Position numbers and translations under genes: made by a program. A DNA stretch of 64,000 nucleotides from NCBI GenBank assembly GCA_935421135.1, contig OW285197.1, forward strand, positions 4,335,350-4,399,349, written 5' to 3'. Origin of the DNA: Bugulina stolonifera. Its lineage: Eukaryota > Bryozoa > Gymnolaemata > Cheilostomatida > Bugulidae. The notes beneath the pieces were generated by a model, which saw nothing but the letters and a program-made list of their open reading frames with translations, made no database searches and was not told the origin of the DNA. Below are positions 48,701 to 61,000 of the stretch, piece by piece (positions within the stretch are counted from its first letter, which is position 1; each line of letters starts with the position of its first letter).

Positions 48701-51524
48701 TAGTCATATTTTTGGATGTGCATCATACTAGTATCTAGTGGCATTTATAGTGTTCTCCAAATATTGTAGGTCTTATTGCTGTTAAACCGCTCTGCAAACA
48801 AATGGAATAAAATATTTTAGGTGTCCGTTGCTTTTAGTGGATACTCGATGGTATTACCTTATGTTTGTCGACTTGCTGAGTATAATTTTGGTCAGACAAT
48901 AAGTTCTCTCTTTGTTTTCTTGATAAGTATATATTCCAGGAGCCAAGGGGCTGGCTCCGGAATACTCCAGTACTCTTGGATATTCATCTTCTGATACCCA
49001 GCCATAGTCTGAGCCACAGTACTTGACAGGAATAACTGTTGAACATATTTCTAAGTGCACACACTTAAAGTTGGTCTAATTTTGCTACATTCATGTTCGA
49101 TGATGTCAATTTTTCAACTTCAAACCCCTAGGTATGCTATCTGTTAATTGATCTTGTTTTATCTGCATCTCAACTAATTCATTCCATCTACACTCAGTAG
49201 ATATATTCTGCCATCAACTTTGCCTCCTTATTCTTCTCGAAACATAATTTTACTCTAGTTTATTACAAAAAATTCAAATACCCTGCCACTACAGGTAGCC
49301 AAATGTTTATATGAGTGTACAGTTCATCAGTCTGCTTATAATTGTTTAGTATTCACAGCATCATTAAACTAAAACATTCATGAAATTATAAACATAAATG
49401 GTTATTAGAGATAGAGCAATCTGGAAAATATGTTGCTAATGGTTTCAACTAGTAAAGTTTCACCATAAATATACAGTACCTTCCATTGTGTAGATTTGAC
49501 TTCCTTTATCTACTATGTACAATTTGTTCTCTGTTTGAACCAATAGAGACGGCCTTTCCAAGAAGCAATTGCCATTTTCTTGTAGCGGACGGTGTTGGTC
49601 AAAATGAGAGCAATAATAAGAGTATTCTAATCCCTGTCTTCTGTCAACCAATCTTAGTGTCGAAGTACCACTATCGGTAACTATACACATATACAACCTT
49701 TTATAATAGTCCAATAACAGTCCATCTGATGCCATGACTTTTGGATTATTTTCCTTCTCTAAACTTCCATATATGCGACGATCGCCCCTGACTAAACTTA
49801 AAATTTTACTTGATAGAGCAAATTCGTAAATCCTGTCAGCTACTGTCATAACAAGCGACTGCATACCATAACTCATTCCCGCAGACCAGCCCCCAAAAAT
49901 GTTCCGTGCACCAACTACAGGGGCGATTCGGCGAGTCAGTACATTGACCGTATTAATTCCATTGTTTTTAAATAGAACATATAGAATTGTAGGATTCTTA
50001 TGATTTCCAACGACGGCCACTATAGATCTTAAATCTATATCAGGTCCAGATTGTTCACACCCTCCAGCAAAACGTGAAAAGCTTGGATTTGAATGAAGTT
50101 GAAAAAGAACGAGACAGTAGACATCACGGTAAACAAGAATCAGCTTGGTACTAGCAATCTGAAGGAACGTCTCTATGTACATTTCTAGGTCCGTTTTTGG
50201 TGAAAATCGTAATGCTCTCTTTATTTCTTCTGTTTGGGCGAATTTGTTTGAAAAGTTTCTCACTGAATGCTGATTGACCAGTTTAAGTTGACCTTCTACA
50301 AGGATGAGCAGCTGTTTTCCATCTTCGTACACTTCGATATGGTCTATTCTTCCACCAGTTGATGGATACAGTGATGACGGTCTCCCGAATCTGAACCTCA
50401 AAAATTAGTACAGCCCCTTTCTCAAAAAGCATGGTTGTGGTACAAATTGTGTTTGAATGCAAACAGCTATAACTTCAAAATTAACTTTTATAGAATTCAC
50501 AGTAGGACGATGATATAAAAGCTAGCCTTGATGTTAGTCCATGCAATAAAAGTATACTCCATGCAATCTCAAAAAGCATGGTTGTGGTACAAATTGTGTT
50601 TGAATGCAAACAGCTATAACTTCAAAATTAACTTTTATAGAATTCACAGTAGGACGATGATATAAAAGCTAGCCTTGATGTTAGTCCATGCAATAAAAGT
50701 ATACTCCATGCAATCTCAGGTTTTACTTTAGTTAAGATTATTACACTGAGAGTAGTAACTTACCCTTCAGTTCTAGATACTTTATAAATATTCTTTTCCA
50801 CAAACACTAAGTAGCAATCGTTGAAGAGGGTCTAAAATGAAATTCATATTCGTGTACATATACATTGGTTGAGTAGAACTGGTATTGTACACGATGACTA
50901 ATTTGTGTTTCCTATTCAAGAGCCCAATATAGTTATTGTGGTAGTTGTCTACATACATGTAAAATCTTGAGAAGTATACTTTCTAATAGCTACTGGTTGC
51001 TAGTTTTAAACCAATAGAGTTAGAGACTTATAATATTGTAATCATTTAACCTACTTTTAAAATATTGTGATATTCGGGTTTTAAGGGGTTTGGTCATGCT
51101 TTGTACATATTATGAAGTAAATCACCACAGCACAGCACCAGGATGCGGCGATGGTGTAGCGGTGATGTTTTCTGGCACAGCTGGGTTTCTCGCACAAAAA
51201 TGAAAGGTCAGTGTGGTTGTCACTCTGTGGCGGATGCATGTCAGAAAAAAAATTTAGTGAGTTGGCCTGTGCATCTTGGTCGAGAAGACACTAAATAACA
51301 TATTGAACTATTGTAAGCTAATCTGACAAGGATAGCAGCGTACATGACTCGTAGCTAATGGAAATATAAAATTACAATGTATATATGCATATACGATGTA
51401 AGTGCTATTTTTGCACCCATTTATACATGCACATGTATGCATCTGTAGTTACTTTTCAATGGATATACATGTACTGCAGTACAGTGAGACTTACCAGAAA
51501 GATAAATAAATGCATCCCCATCAT
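45752..51524 (-). CDS. Gene E: NHL-like propeller type I membrane protein
   Basis: Exons: 51495-51524, 50764-50831, 49480-50396, 48858-49035, 48003-48181, 47616-47666, 47031-47166, 45752-45986. All are GT-AG and the phases agree; 597 residues. Leader MMGMHLFIFLTLF. Propeller 34-339 is the most diverged of the five (no IDGG-type loop) but keeps the IDHIEVYEDGK start and the FLQI.STKLILVYRDVYCLVL strand. The cysteine module at 340-458 is very close to that of D (YCGSDYGWVSEDEYP, YCLTK, GVCER, LCRA). One phase-1 stalk exon; membrane helix about 483-506; basic stop-transfer segment; tail with SLPSTKSVQN and EFIKEESILYKKVKL. ILYKKV around Tyr588 fits the ITIM consensus. Function is unknown. Confidence 0.83.
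47240..47530 (+). repeat. tRNA-derived SINE
   Basis: The head reads like a tRNA: ATGGCTGAGTGGTTAGGATG (A box), CTTCAAGCTGAAG arm, TTTCGAATCCC (B box). A ~200-bp unique body follows. It lies in the gene E intron between the stalk and membrane exons. The length and body exclude a plain tRNA gene. Confidence 0.7.
50421..50714. repeat. Perfect 147-bp tandem duplication
   Basis: Units 50,421-50,567 and 50,568-50,714 are identical as far as I can compare. They lie in intron 2 of gene E, close to the propeller exon. Recent duplication or an assembly artefact. Confidence 0.9.
51141..51300 (+). repeat. Possible tRNA-derived SINE
   Basis: ATGGTGTAGCGGTGATG resembles an A box and CTGGGTTTCTCG a decayed B box, followed by an A-rich stretch at about 51,246. 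Weak. In intron 1 of gene E. Confidence 0.35.
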
Positions 51525-51659
51525 GCCAATGTCTGGCCACCAACATGTACAATTATAATGACTTTACATCTAACAATGAAAAACTGACCATGAGCAAATA
51601 GTCGAAACAATGAAGAAAATTAGTATTTTATGGCTTTGTTTTCAGGTTAATAATTCAGT

Positions 51660-51938
51660 CAGGGCTGTAACAACCAAGTAGCAAGGTTGGCATTTTCCTC
51701 TCTAGAAATCTGCGCAAAAAAAGCATCTGATGGTGTCAATACTCACGAAATTGAACTTTGAGTACATTCTGATTAGAAATTTACGGTCAGAGAAAAATCT
51801 TTTCTACTTGTCTGAATTAGGTAGAGACCATTTATTAAGATATTTTACAATGTCATATTGCTCTGGGCAGTCAGATACTTTTGTCTGGGCTTTTTAATCC
51901 CCCAGCTAAAAATGCAATCATGTAGCTGCTACAGCCTG
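51660..51938. mobile_element. hAT-like MITE, copy 2 (degraded)
   Basis: Starts CAGGGCTGTAACAACC and ends CTACAGCCTG. It has the same internal order as copy 1 at 5,383 (AAATCTG, GGCTTTTT, CCCCAGC). The flanks AATTCAGT and AATTCATA are a decayed 8-bp duplication. It lies just upstream of gene E. Confidence 0.7.
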
Positions 51939-51961
51939 AATTCATATCATACAGCATTAGG

Positions 51962-52001
51962 AGTAGTAATATCAGTGCAGATCTGCACTGATATTACTAC
52001 T
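51962..52001. repeat. Perfect 40-bp palindrome
   Basis: Twenty bases from AGTAGTAATATC to the centre AGATCT are exactly mirrored by the complement with no loop. It lies between gene E and ATF6. Confidence 0.85.
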
Positions 52002-52425
52002 ATTATGTTTCTCTATTATGCTATTATTATTGTATTAGTTGTTTTGCTGACTATTGCCTTGTTTTTACTGCTAGTGCAGCCAAATAATTTTACAAATCAT
52101 TTACATTTATCATCACAATGATATCGATAATTATAATAATTACATGCATATCATAATCATATCTTCAGAAGATGATTATTCAATATGAGTTATTTTCCCA
52201 TTGTTCTTAATAACAAGTGGTAACAACTCCCGACTTAGTAGATACAATTACATGTTGAAAGATACTTGGAACTGTTGTTGTTAGGTTCAAGTCGCAATGT
52301 GTAAGCATTTCAATATAATTATAGCACAGTGCCCCTAAGGTCACCTGATACTAATTGACTGGCATATTAAATACATTATATCTGTACATACCCTACTATG
52401 GTAGACAGGGCTTGGCCCAAGTCAT

Positions 52426-52580
52426 AGGTTTGACTTGACCTGCCAAGTCAAGTCAAATCAAGTCAAGTCACAAGTCAATTTGGTTTAGGAATTGTCAACT
52501 TGCTGACTTGGGTTTGTGGACCAACAGGACTTGACTTGGAAACCTGAATGACTTGTGACCTCGACTTCGGGTCTGCCAAG
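52426..52580. repeat. (CAAGT)n degenerate pentanucleotide repeat
   Basis: CAAGTCAAGT units in both orientations (GACTTGACTTGG), able to form a large imperfect hairpin. Confidence 0.75.
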
Positions 52581-53980
52581 TCAATGTGGCAGATAACAAG
52601 TTAGTACACCACATAGCCAACATGGAAAACAGGTCTCAAATGTCAACCTATTTGTATGTATCACTGTTTACTTGATAAGTGCTGCTAGCAGCACCCAGGG
52701 TATATCAGGGTTAGGTATGAGGGTACACAGCACAGGTAAAGTCTACACTGTGTGTATTTGAGACTTCAGAAAAAAGTGGAATTGCTGTGAATAGTATTCT
52801 GAACACCGTACAATCATTGTAATAATAACTATATTGTACCACATGACCAGTCTTATATCATACAAGTCAGGTAGTGGCAAAATATAATTACATGTATCCA
52901 CTATTATACTGTACATTGTATTTCTTAACCATAACTGCATAACATATACGTACATCATGCCCAGCTACACCTTGACATGGTTTTACATAGATTGGAATGT
53001 CAACCATAAGAAAAAGTTGATATGTTGTAAAATGTTGAACTTCTACGAGTTGTCTCTCACTTGATTTGTATTCCTACTCGACTTGACACTTGCGTTGTGA
53101 GCTGAATTGACACAGACTGACACTTGAAGTCCAAATTGAACCCAGGCTCTGATGGTATACAATGTATTGTGGTAAGAAGGACATTTCTCATTGATATTGT
53201 AATTAGTGCATTAATTGTCCATAATTGCATAACAGTCTTATACTTATTTTGTATCTCATTGATAATGACACGTAAATTTGTATCTTGAATGCATGGTTTT
53301 ACAGGGATTCCCGATGAATGTGTAGACAACTCCTAGTCAACCATGTTTTCATGTAGGTACAAATGCAACCAATATTACTTCCACTTTTCCAATATTTCCG
53401 TTTTGAAAATGTTATTATAATATATTGCTAGACTTCTACATGTATATACTGAAGTGAACTAAATTAATTAAATTGGCACACCATTCCCAAACACCACAGA
53501 CAAATTATGAATTTAACAGCAGAGGGCTAGACTTGGCAACACTTTATTATAATTAATTAGACAAAGAATAATATTGATATACATGTACATTAAAGGGACA
53601 ATCATAACAATTATACCTAAAAGAGTGACTAATTGTATAACATTGAGCTAATACGACGAATTGTGTGAGGATATTGCAGTGAGAGTAGAATAGATACAAT
53701 TATATAATATAATAACAGAAGGAGGATATGAGATCTGTAACCATAGGGATAGTTATAAATAAACAAAGAGAGTATAGTACATTGATACTAGCTTAATAAG
53801 GGAATTGTACACTGTTACATAGTAATTACTTGTATCACCTGATAATATAATAATAGTTTTACTAGAGGTATATTATTTACTATAAGGACTTTGTACATAT
53901 TTGTGAGAGCAGAGAGAAAAGAAGGAAATAATAAATAAGGTGAGCAGCAGTTACAAAAACTAGGTATTGGTGGGCAGAAG
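52581..53980. other. E-ATF6 spacer without supported gene
   Basis: AT-rich sequence. ORFs at 52,743 and 53,057 on the minus strand show no family or splice evidence. Confidence 0.5.
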
Positions 53981-54490
53981 AGGTGTGGCCTATGCTGAAG
54001 AAGAGGCTGAAGAGGTGTGGCTTATGCTGAGGAGGTGTGGCTTATGCTGAGGAGGTGTGGCATATGCTGAGGAGGTGTGGCTTATGCTGAAGGTCCAGGG
54101 TTGAATCCCGCTGATGCCTACTGACTACTGGGTCTTTGTACCACAAATGTGCTGTGACCTGCCTGCACACTGAGAGCAAAACTGGCAGAGCCATGCAGCC
54201 TTCAGCCACTGACTATCCCTTGGGATTTAATCAACATAATCAACAGTCTATGCTGATGAAGGTGTGGCTTATGCAGAGGAGGTGTGGCATATGCAGAGGA
54301 AGAGGTGTGGCCTATGCAGAAAAGGTGTGGGCTATGCAGAAGAGGTGTGGCCTATGCAGAGGAGGTGTGGCTTATGCAGAGGAGGTGTGGCATATGCTGA
54401 GGAAGAGGTGTGGCCTATGCACAAGAGGAGTGGCCTATGCAGAAGAGGTGTGGCCTACGCTGATGAAGGTGTGGCTTACACAGTATGTCA
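53981..54490. repeat. ~18-21-bp minisatellite (GAGGTGTGGCTTATGC)
   Basis: Two blocks of GAGGTGTGGC.TATGC.GA units, split by ~150 bp of unrelated sequence that includes a B-box-like GGGTTGAATCCC. The two overlapping ORFs here (54,136-54,549 and 54,264-54,497) are translations of the repeat. Confidence 0.9.
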
Positions 54491-55022
54491 GGTCTAGCCT
54501 ACGTGATGCACAAACAACAGGTGGAGTCAAGTGCCAAGAAGGAAAATAAAGATCCACCTATTTCTAACTATACATTGAACTAATATAATTGTTTAGTGAG
54601 GAAGGGGGATACCCATACCACCCTGTATATAAGGTTAGGAAATGCTGAAGGAGAGAGGGGTACAACTAATAAAGATCATATTTACACAGTATGGATGTGA
54701 CAACAAATTTTAGGAAAAAATAGCACAAGTGGAGCATATACATGGATAAGAGAACTGGGGTGGGTAGGCTGGAGCCCGTATTGGCTAAGAGACATGAGGT
54801 TAGGAATAAGGTAATAGAGATGATATCATAATATAATAATAATCATTATAACAGTTAACATAATTTATACGGTTAATAAATGGACTATCACATGTTTTAT
54901 CACTAATTAAAATCAGGCTATATAAAGTTAGAGCTATGTGGATATAGACAATCATGGATCTGGTACTAGTGTATACATAATACATGTATAATATTATAAT
55001 AGGTAGTAAAGGGATATTAGCC

Positions 55023-58000
55023 TTAGGGCAGAGCAATTCTCAGATCAGTGTCGGGTTGGAGTACAGACCGATCCACATGTATATACTTGGTGTTCATCAC
55101 CTCACAGTCTATCTGCATCATAGTAAGGGTGCCTTCAGGTCCCTTCATACTATCTGTAAACATAAGAGTGTGTATATGAGGTAAGGACCAATGGCAGTTT
55201 TCTCAATAGTCCACTGCGCTACATGTGATTAGATGCCATAATATAGCAGTAAACTCAAACCCAAGTCAGGGATGTGAACCCGAATAATAGGCTGGTTACA
55301 AGAAAAACCAGATTATAAAAAGTAGTGCTAAACCCTCATCTCTGTTAAAACAGTATTTCAGGGCATTGCCAATGGCAAACACAACACTACTTCAATTAAA
55401 AGTCATTGGTTATAATTAGAAGTTGTCTTCTCTTGAATAGTTTTGTCTCCTTTCCAATGGTGGTCAACTATTCCTAACTTTTGCCAACCATATGTCAACC
55501 AGTAGTCAATGATACCAATATACAGCGTACATACTATAGTGTTCCAACAATGTCTGATGTATAACTAATATGCAAGTACATGTAAACAGGGGGACACTAC
55601 ACTGACATACATACCATTCAGATTTAGAGCTGGCATCACTAGTGACATCTTCGGTCTGTTTGTCTTGTTGTGTGAGACGGCGGGTAATAGCCAGTGATCC
55701 TACAACATAGTTTAGTATAGTTGGGGGGGGGCATCACTCCTCATTTACTTTACATTTAACAGCAGGTCGTCTGCCTAAGCCACATTGCGTAAGTTTTGGA
55801 GTAGATGATGGGAAATCATGTTAGCTTAACACCTTACAAATTCTGAAGTAATATTACTGGACTACTAACAACCCAACCACAGTCAGATTGAGATTTTCAG
55901 CTAAATAATTCTCTCTTTACATCTGAAACGTTTTCTCTCAACTAATGAAATGGAAAGCAAATTGTATTTTATCTAGTATTCACATAACTAAGTAATCAAG
56001 TTGAGAATTATCCCCTCTCAGCAGAGAATGAGAAGACAATTCCATAATTTGAGTAAATTTACTAGCTTAGATTCACCAACAATATTGTTTGTCAGTTTGA
56101 AAGTAATTACAAGTGATTTCACAAACAGAGGTCGTGTAAACATCCAGCCCCCATACTGAAGTTTGAAATTTTAATCTCTGAAGCCGCTATGTACCTAACT
56201 CAACTCTCACCACAATTACATGACCCTAGGGTAAAGCACACATCCTCACTATGATATGCTAGGGTGAAGCTTACCTTATGAAAAGACACAACGTAGAAAG
56301 TATCATTCTTCCTCTGAAGAGCGTCCAGGAACTGTCTGGCCTGATAGTAGAGCGAGTCAGGGTTGGTACTCAATGACTCATCATACACCTGTACTGGATA
56401 CCTCTGAAATTAGTTCAACTCCTGTGTTAGACACCAAAGCAACACAAGGGAACATAAACTAAGTACTCTTGATAAAACTGCAAACTTCACAGTTTAACAC
56501 AAGTAACATCCTTCAGACCACATTACAATGATAATTATACATGTATTATAATAATAGATGTCCACCATATCGTTTGGCAGACGTTGCCATGGAGAGAACC
56601 AAACTGCAGTCTTGCACTACCACATACATATTTCGTAACTTTTGGTTATAGGACTTACAATTTGATGGGGAAAACTGCAACAACATTATGCAGTATCCAC
56701 AGCTAATACTAAGATGTGGTCTCATTATTTGACATGGAGTTGTCTGTTCATATAGAGAAAGAGAGAGAGGACAACTTCTTGGATATTCACAGAATGCTCT
56801 AGCTACCACACGGTCGAGCTCATTGGTTCTTTTTATCAACATATAAGGAGGAACCTTCAGTGTCAAGTCCACTATATGGTCTACAAGACTTTCTAATTTA
56901 GGCCTTTCAGAAATATGATTATAGAGTTGTACTGATCTAAACACCTGTTAGGGTGATAAACCGATACTCTCTTCCACTCGCCTACCTTAGTCAGGCGTTT
57001 AGCTTTGCTGCTGAACTTCCTTCTCCTGTCAGAGTAGGCGGGGCCGTCACTACTTGGCACGGCGGGAGGTGAATTCAACTTTGCAGCTAGCTTTGATCGC
57101 AGAGCCCATCCAGCTAGCTCATTGGCTAGTCTGAGGGATTCCGTTTTATTCAGATTATCAGACGGACAGAGTTTCTGATCTTCTGGTGTCAGTACCTGTA
57201 AGAGTACATGGGGTGCACGGATCTACCTTATAACACATGGAATTCAGTTGACTTCTTGGACAAAAGGTTGATATATATATATATATAGCTTTAGAGTAAC
57301 TAAAGCATAGAAATGGCACTCCAGCGTTACATGCACTCATAGTAAGAAGTAAGAAGCAAATGCATATCACTAGAGAGTCGGCCAGAGCCAGTGAACAGTG
57401 GAAACAATAATATACTGAGAATCACAGGATGCTCTTTCAATCGAAACCTTAAGTGGAAGGTGACAGAAGGCAAACAGGTTCATGGCTACGGTTAATCCAT
57501 CTCTCTGACAAAAGAGGGGAATATTATTTCAGAAATAACACATGAGAGGACAACTCCCAATGACTCACCATGAGGTTACTACTGTTACTCACTGACTCAT
57601 TCAACAGGGCCACGCTGTCTACAGTTATATTATACAGATGGCGTCCTCCTTCAGCCAGTAGCTGTGATAGATTAGACAGTTTGACATGACCATCTAGTGA
57701 GGAGACAACTTCTCTCCCTACAAATAACATGTAAGTGCATTAATACGAAAGACATGTTTGTGAGCGGAAAAAAGTAGTTCCATATAAACTGTAATGAAAC
57801 AGGTTAGATTCTTCTGCTTTGAATTACTTACCTTTAGAGGTTTTCTTACTAGAAGCTCCTGTTTTCAAAGTGGGCGTGGCCACCTTTTTTAAATGCCCGG
57901 ATGTTTGCGAGGCTGTGTGCTGAGATTGTTTATGAGGCAAGTCTCCTTTGTTATAGCGTCGAGCACCGAGCTTAAGGGATGGCTTGCTGATAGGTGTGCC

Positions 58001-61000
58001 TCTACTATCCTCTTCGGGTATCGATAAGAGATGTCTACGTGAGTAGTGATTGGTTAGGGCTACTGATAATGCTGATTGGTTAATGCTGTGAAACAGATTC
58101 TCTGATTGGGCGCCAAATGGTGAGTAATTAGAGAACCTGTAACCATAGAGTAAGATCATAAAATCAACTGTACAGTGATAGGATAGCTCTGAATAAGACA
58201 GAATACTGTAGTCATAAGATCAAACTGTTTGAGTCTTAGCAAACAAGTCATGTGACTATGATCAAACAAAAGGAGGGATTACTCCAAAATGAACAAATAA
58301 CTAAAACAGCATTATGTCAGTAAAGCCCCAATTTGATATAAACTGCAGTCTGACTGTAGTAATGGAATATACACCTTAGAGCTAGATATTCATGTCCTAT
58401 AATGTCATGCTATGAAGTTGTCCTCTTTTCTTTGGTTTCACTGTCAGTGGCTCTTTCAACCAATCTGGACAAATGCTGATAATACCTACAGCCCATTCTG
58501 GCACCAGTAGAAACTTACCTGATATCTATAGTAAATACTGTGAGAGAGAAGAGGAGACAGATGGAGAGGACAGTGGTGGTGGCGATGAATTTCCGTCCCT
58601 GTGGATACAGAAGGCTCCGTGGCTTCATGCTCTCAATCTACAAGCAGACAGGGCGGTTTGCGAGTTACTAATTGAGTTGGCAGACCAGTTGGTCAGTAGG
58701 TTTGTCAGCACGTTCACACATTCAGTATAATCAGTCAGTCAATTAGTCAGTCAGTCGGTGAGTCAGTCAGTCAATTAGTCAGTGAGGTCAGTCAGTCAGT
58801 CAGTCAGTCAGTCAGTCAGTCAGTCAGTCAGCCAACCAATCAGCGAATAATACAGTTCAACAAACCTCAGATCTTAGAGAGCTCACAAGATCTTTTAGCC
58901 TTTGATTCTCTTCACCAAGTTGTTTGTTCTCTGCCTGCAGGGCATTGATCTTCTCTTCCATACTCTGCATATGTTCCTGTAGTAGGTATGTACATATAGC
59001 CACTAGTTAGGATAGTAATATGGTATAGACATGCAGACTACATGTATGTTCCTGTAGTAGGTATGTACATATAGCCACTAGTTAGGATAGTAATATGGTA
59101 TAGACATGCAGACTACATGTATGTTCCTGTAGTAGATATGTACATATAGCCACTAGTTAGGATAGTAATATGGTATAGACATACAGAATGTAGAGATAAC
59201 CACAACACATAATAGAAGCATAATCATTCAACTAAAACGACTTCCAGATTACGTGATTTCCCACAATGCCTACAAATGTTCTTAATTTCCTAAATATTAG
59301 CCTTAGTACCTTTTTACGCTTGCGGGAGAGGGTAGCAGCCTCCCTATTCTTAATCATACGGGCCTGCTTCTTTTCATATTCTGTCATCTGCCGTTCCGTT
59401 GATGCTGGTTTAATCACCGAGTTTTGTGTGCATTTGCCATTTACCTGTTACATTGTACGAAACATAATCATTATTAGACAGTTGGCAGGTCTGGAAGATA
59501 TTCTCAACTTAGGAAGCATATACTCATATTTATGTTAGATTATCTATGATTGCCAAGTCTGATACATCACATATCCTAGATATTATGTAAACTTGGGCAG
59601 GTCTGGTGTAGTACTAACATTAGATAACGATTATCAATGTTGGCAGAACTGATGCAGTAGATGGATCAGAATTGGCAGATCTGGCACAATACTGACAGTA
59701 GATATGGGACCATTGGCAGATCTGATAGTGTATTTACTGATAGAGTACTTAAATCAGATATATGTTGGTAGGTTGGTTAGACCACTTACATTAGATATGC
59801 TGATACTGGTAGGTCTGCATGTGGTAGTTATTGGTTGAGATGCCAGCATAACAGATTGAAGATTCTAAAATGACAGACAATCTGAACTTCAATTCACTGT
59901 CTGTAGGCTACGTGACTGACTAAGCACCCTAGTAAAAAACATGTACTACTAATTTGGAGTTGTCTCGCTTCCAGCTAGGAGTAAAACAATTTCAAAGACC
60001 CCTAGATGCTGGTTTTGTCTTCGAACATATTTTTTCCTGGTTGAAAGCAATAGAATTATCAACAACTACAAACAAGCTGAACTGTCTAGGGCAACTTAGA
60101 AAGAAGAAAAGACTGCTCAACCTCAAATACACCATAAATTCAGAGTTGTATTCCCCTAGATAAAAAGCTGACTGAAAGCACGCATACTATATAATTGATA
60201 TTAGTGAATATATTAAAATTATTACCCCTTAGTGTCTTGGAAATAGTGAACTCCAGGCTGATAAAAGATAACTCCGAATTCCTATCAACGTCGACATAAC
60301 AACATTGCACTTGTGTGCAATGTTGGGCCTACTCAATATTATTTAGGTCAATATCAAAATAAAAGGAGGATAACTCTAATTATTTCAAAACAAAACTGAG
60401 TGGATACTTTAGGAAGGGTAGTGACGATGAACCACACTCAGTTACCTGACCTATATAACTGCCAAAGTACGTAGGGCTAGGGAGTGATTATCAAAGTTGA
60501 GTATTTATATTAGGAGTTGTCTACCATCTGATCAATTAGATGAGAATTCAATCAGGTCTACAGATTTACCATTCATGGAACAGAGGCAATTTCAACAAAA
60601 TATAAAATAACAGCTACTTTTGCAAAAAAGAGTAATAATTACAAACCTGTTCATTGCCTTTACTCGTCACTGTGTATACTATAGTGCTATTTTCAACAAC
60701 TGGTGTCTGCTGTAGAGTCCCAGCGTCGGTGGATAACTTTGGCTGTATCCTTGGTAACTTTGACGAGGGAGACAGGAATGTGTGGGTGGCGAGCATGGGG
60801 AGAGATTGTGTAAGGATAGGATCCTGGGCTATTATGTTACTAGCCTATGAATAAAATGCACAATGGAAACAATTTGCACCATTATAAAAACTATACCTAA
60901 ATCACCAACACGCTGCAGCCCATTGGAAGATGCTGTTTATCGCAGCCATTCCTGCAATATGTTACACAGTGATCACCACTAGGTTCGCATACGTGATCAA

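Noticed and set aside
54136..54549. Cys/Gly-rich repetitive ORFs (54,136 and 54,264)
   Set aside because: These are translations of a ~20-bp minisatellite in two frames, with no start context or splice pattern.
58473..58730. Plus-strand ORF rich in acidic residues and Gly
   Set aside because: Antisense to the ATF6 membrane-helix exon, which has matching splice phases on the minus strand.
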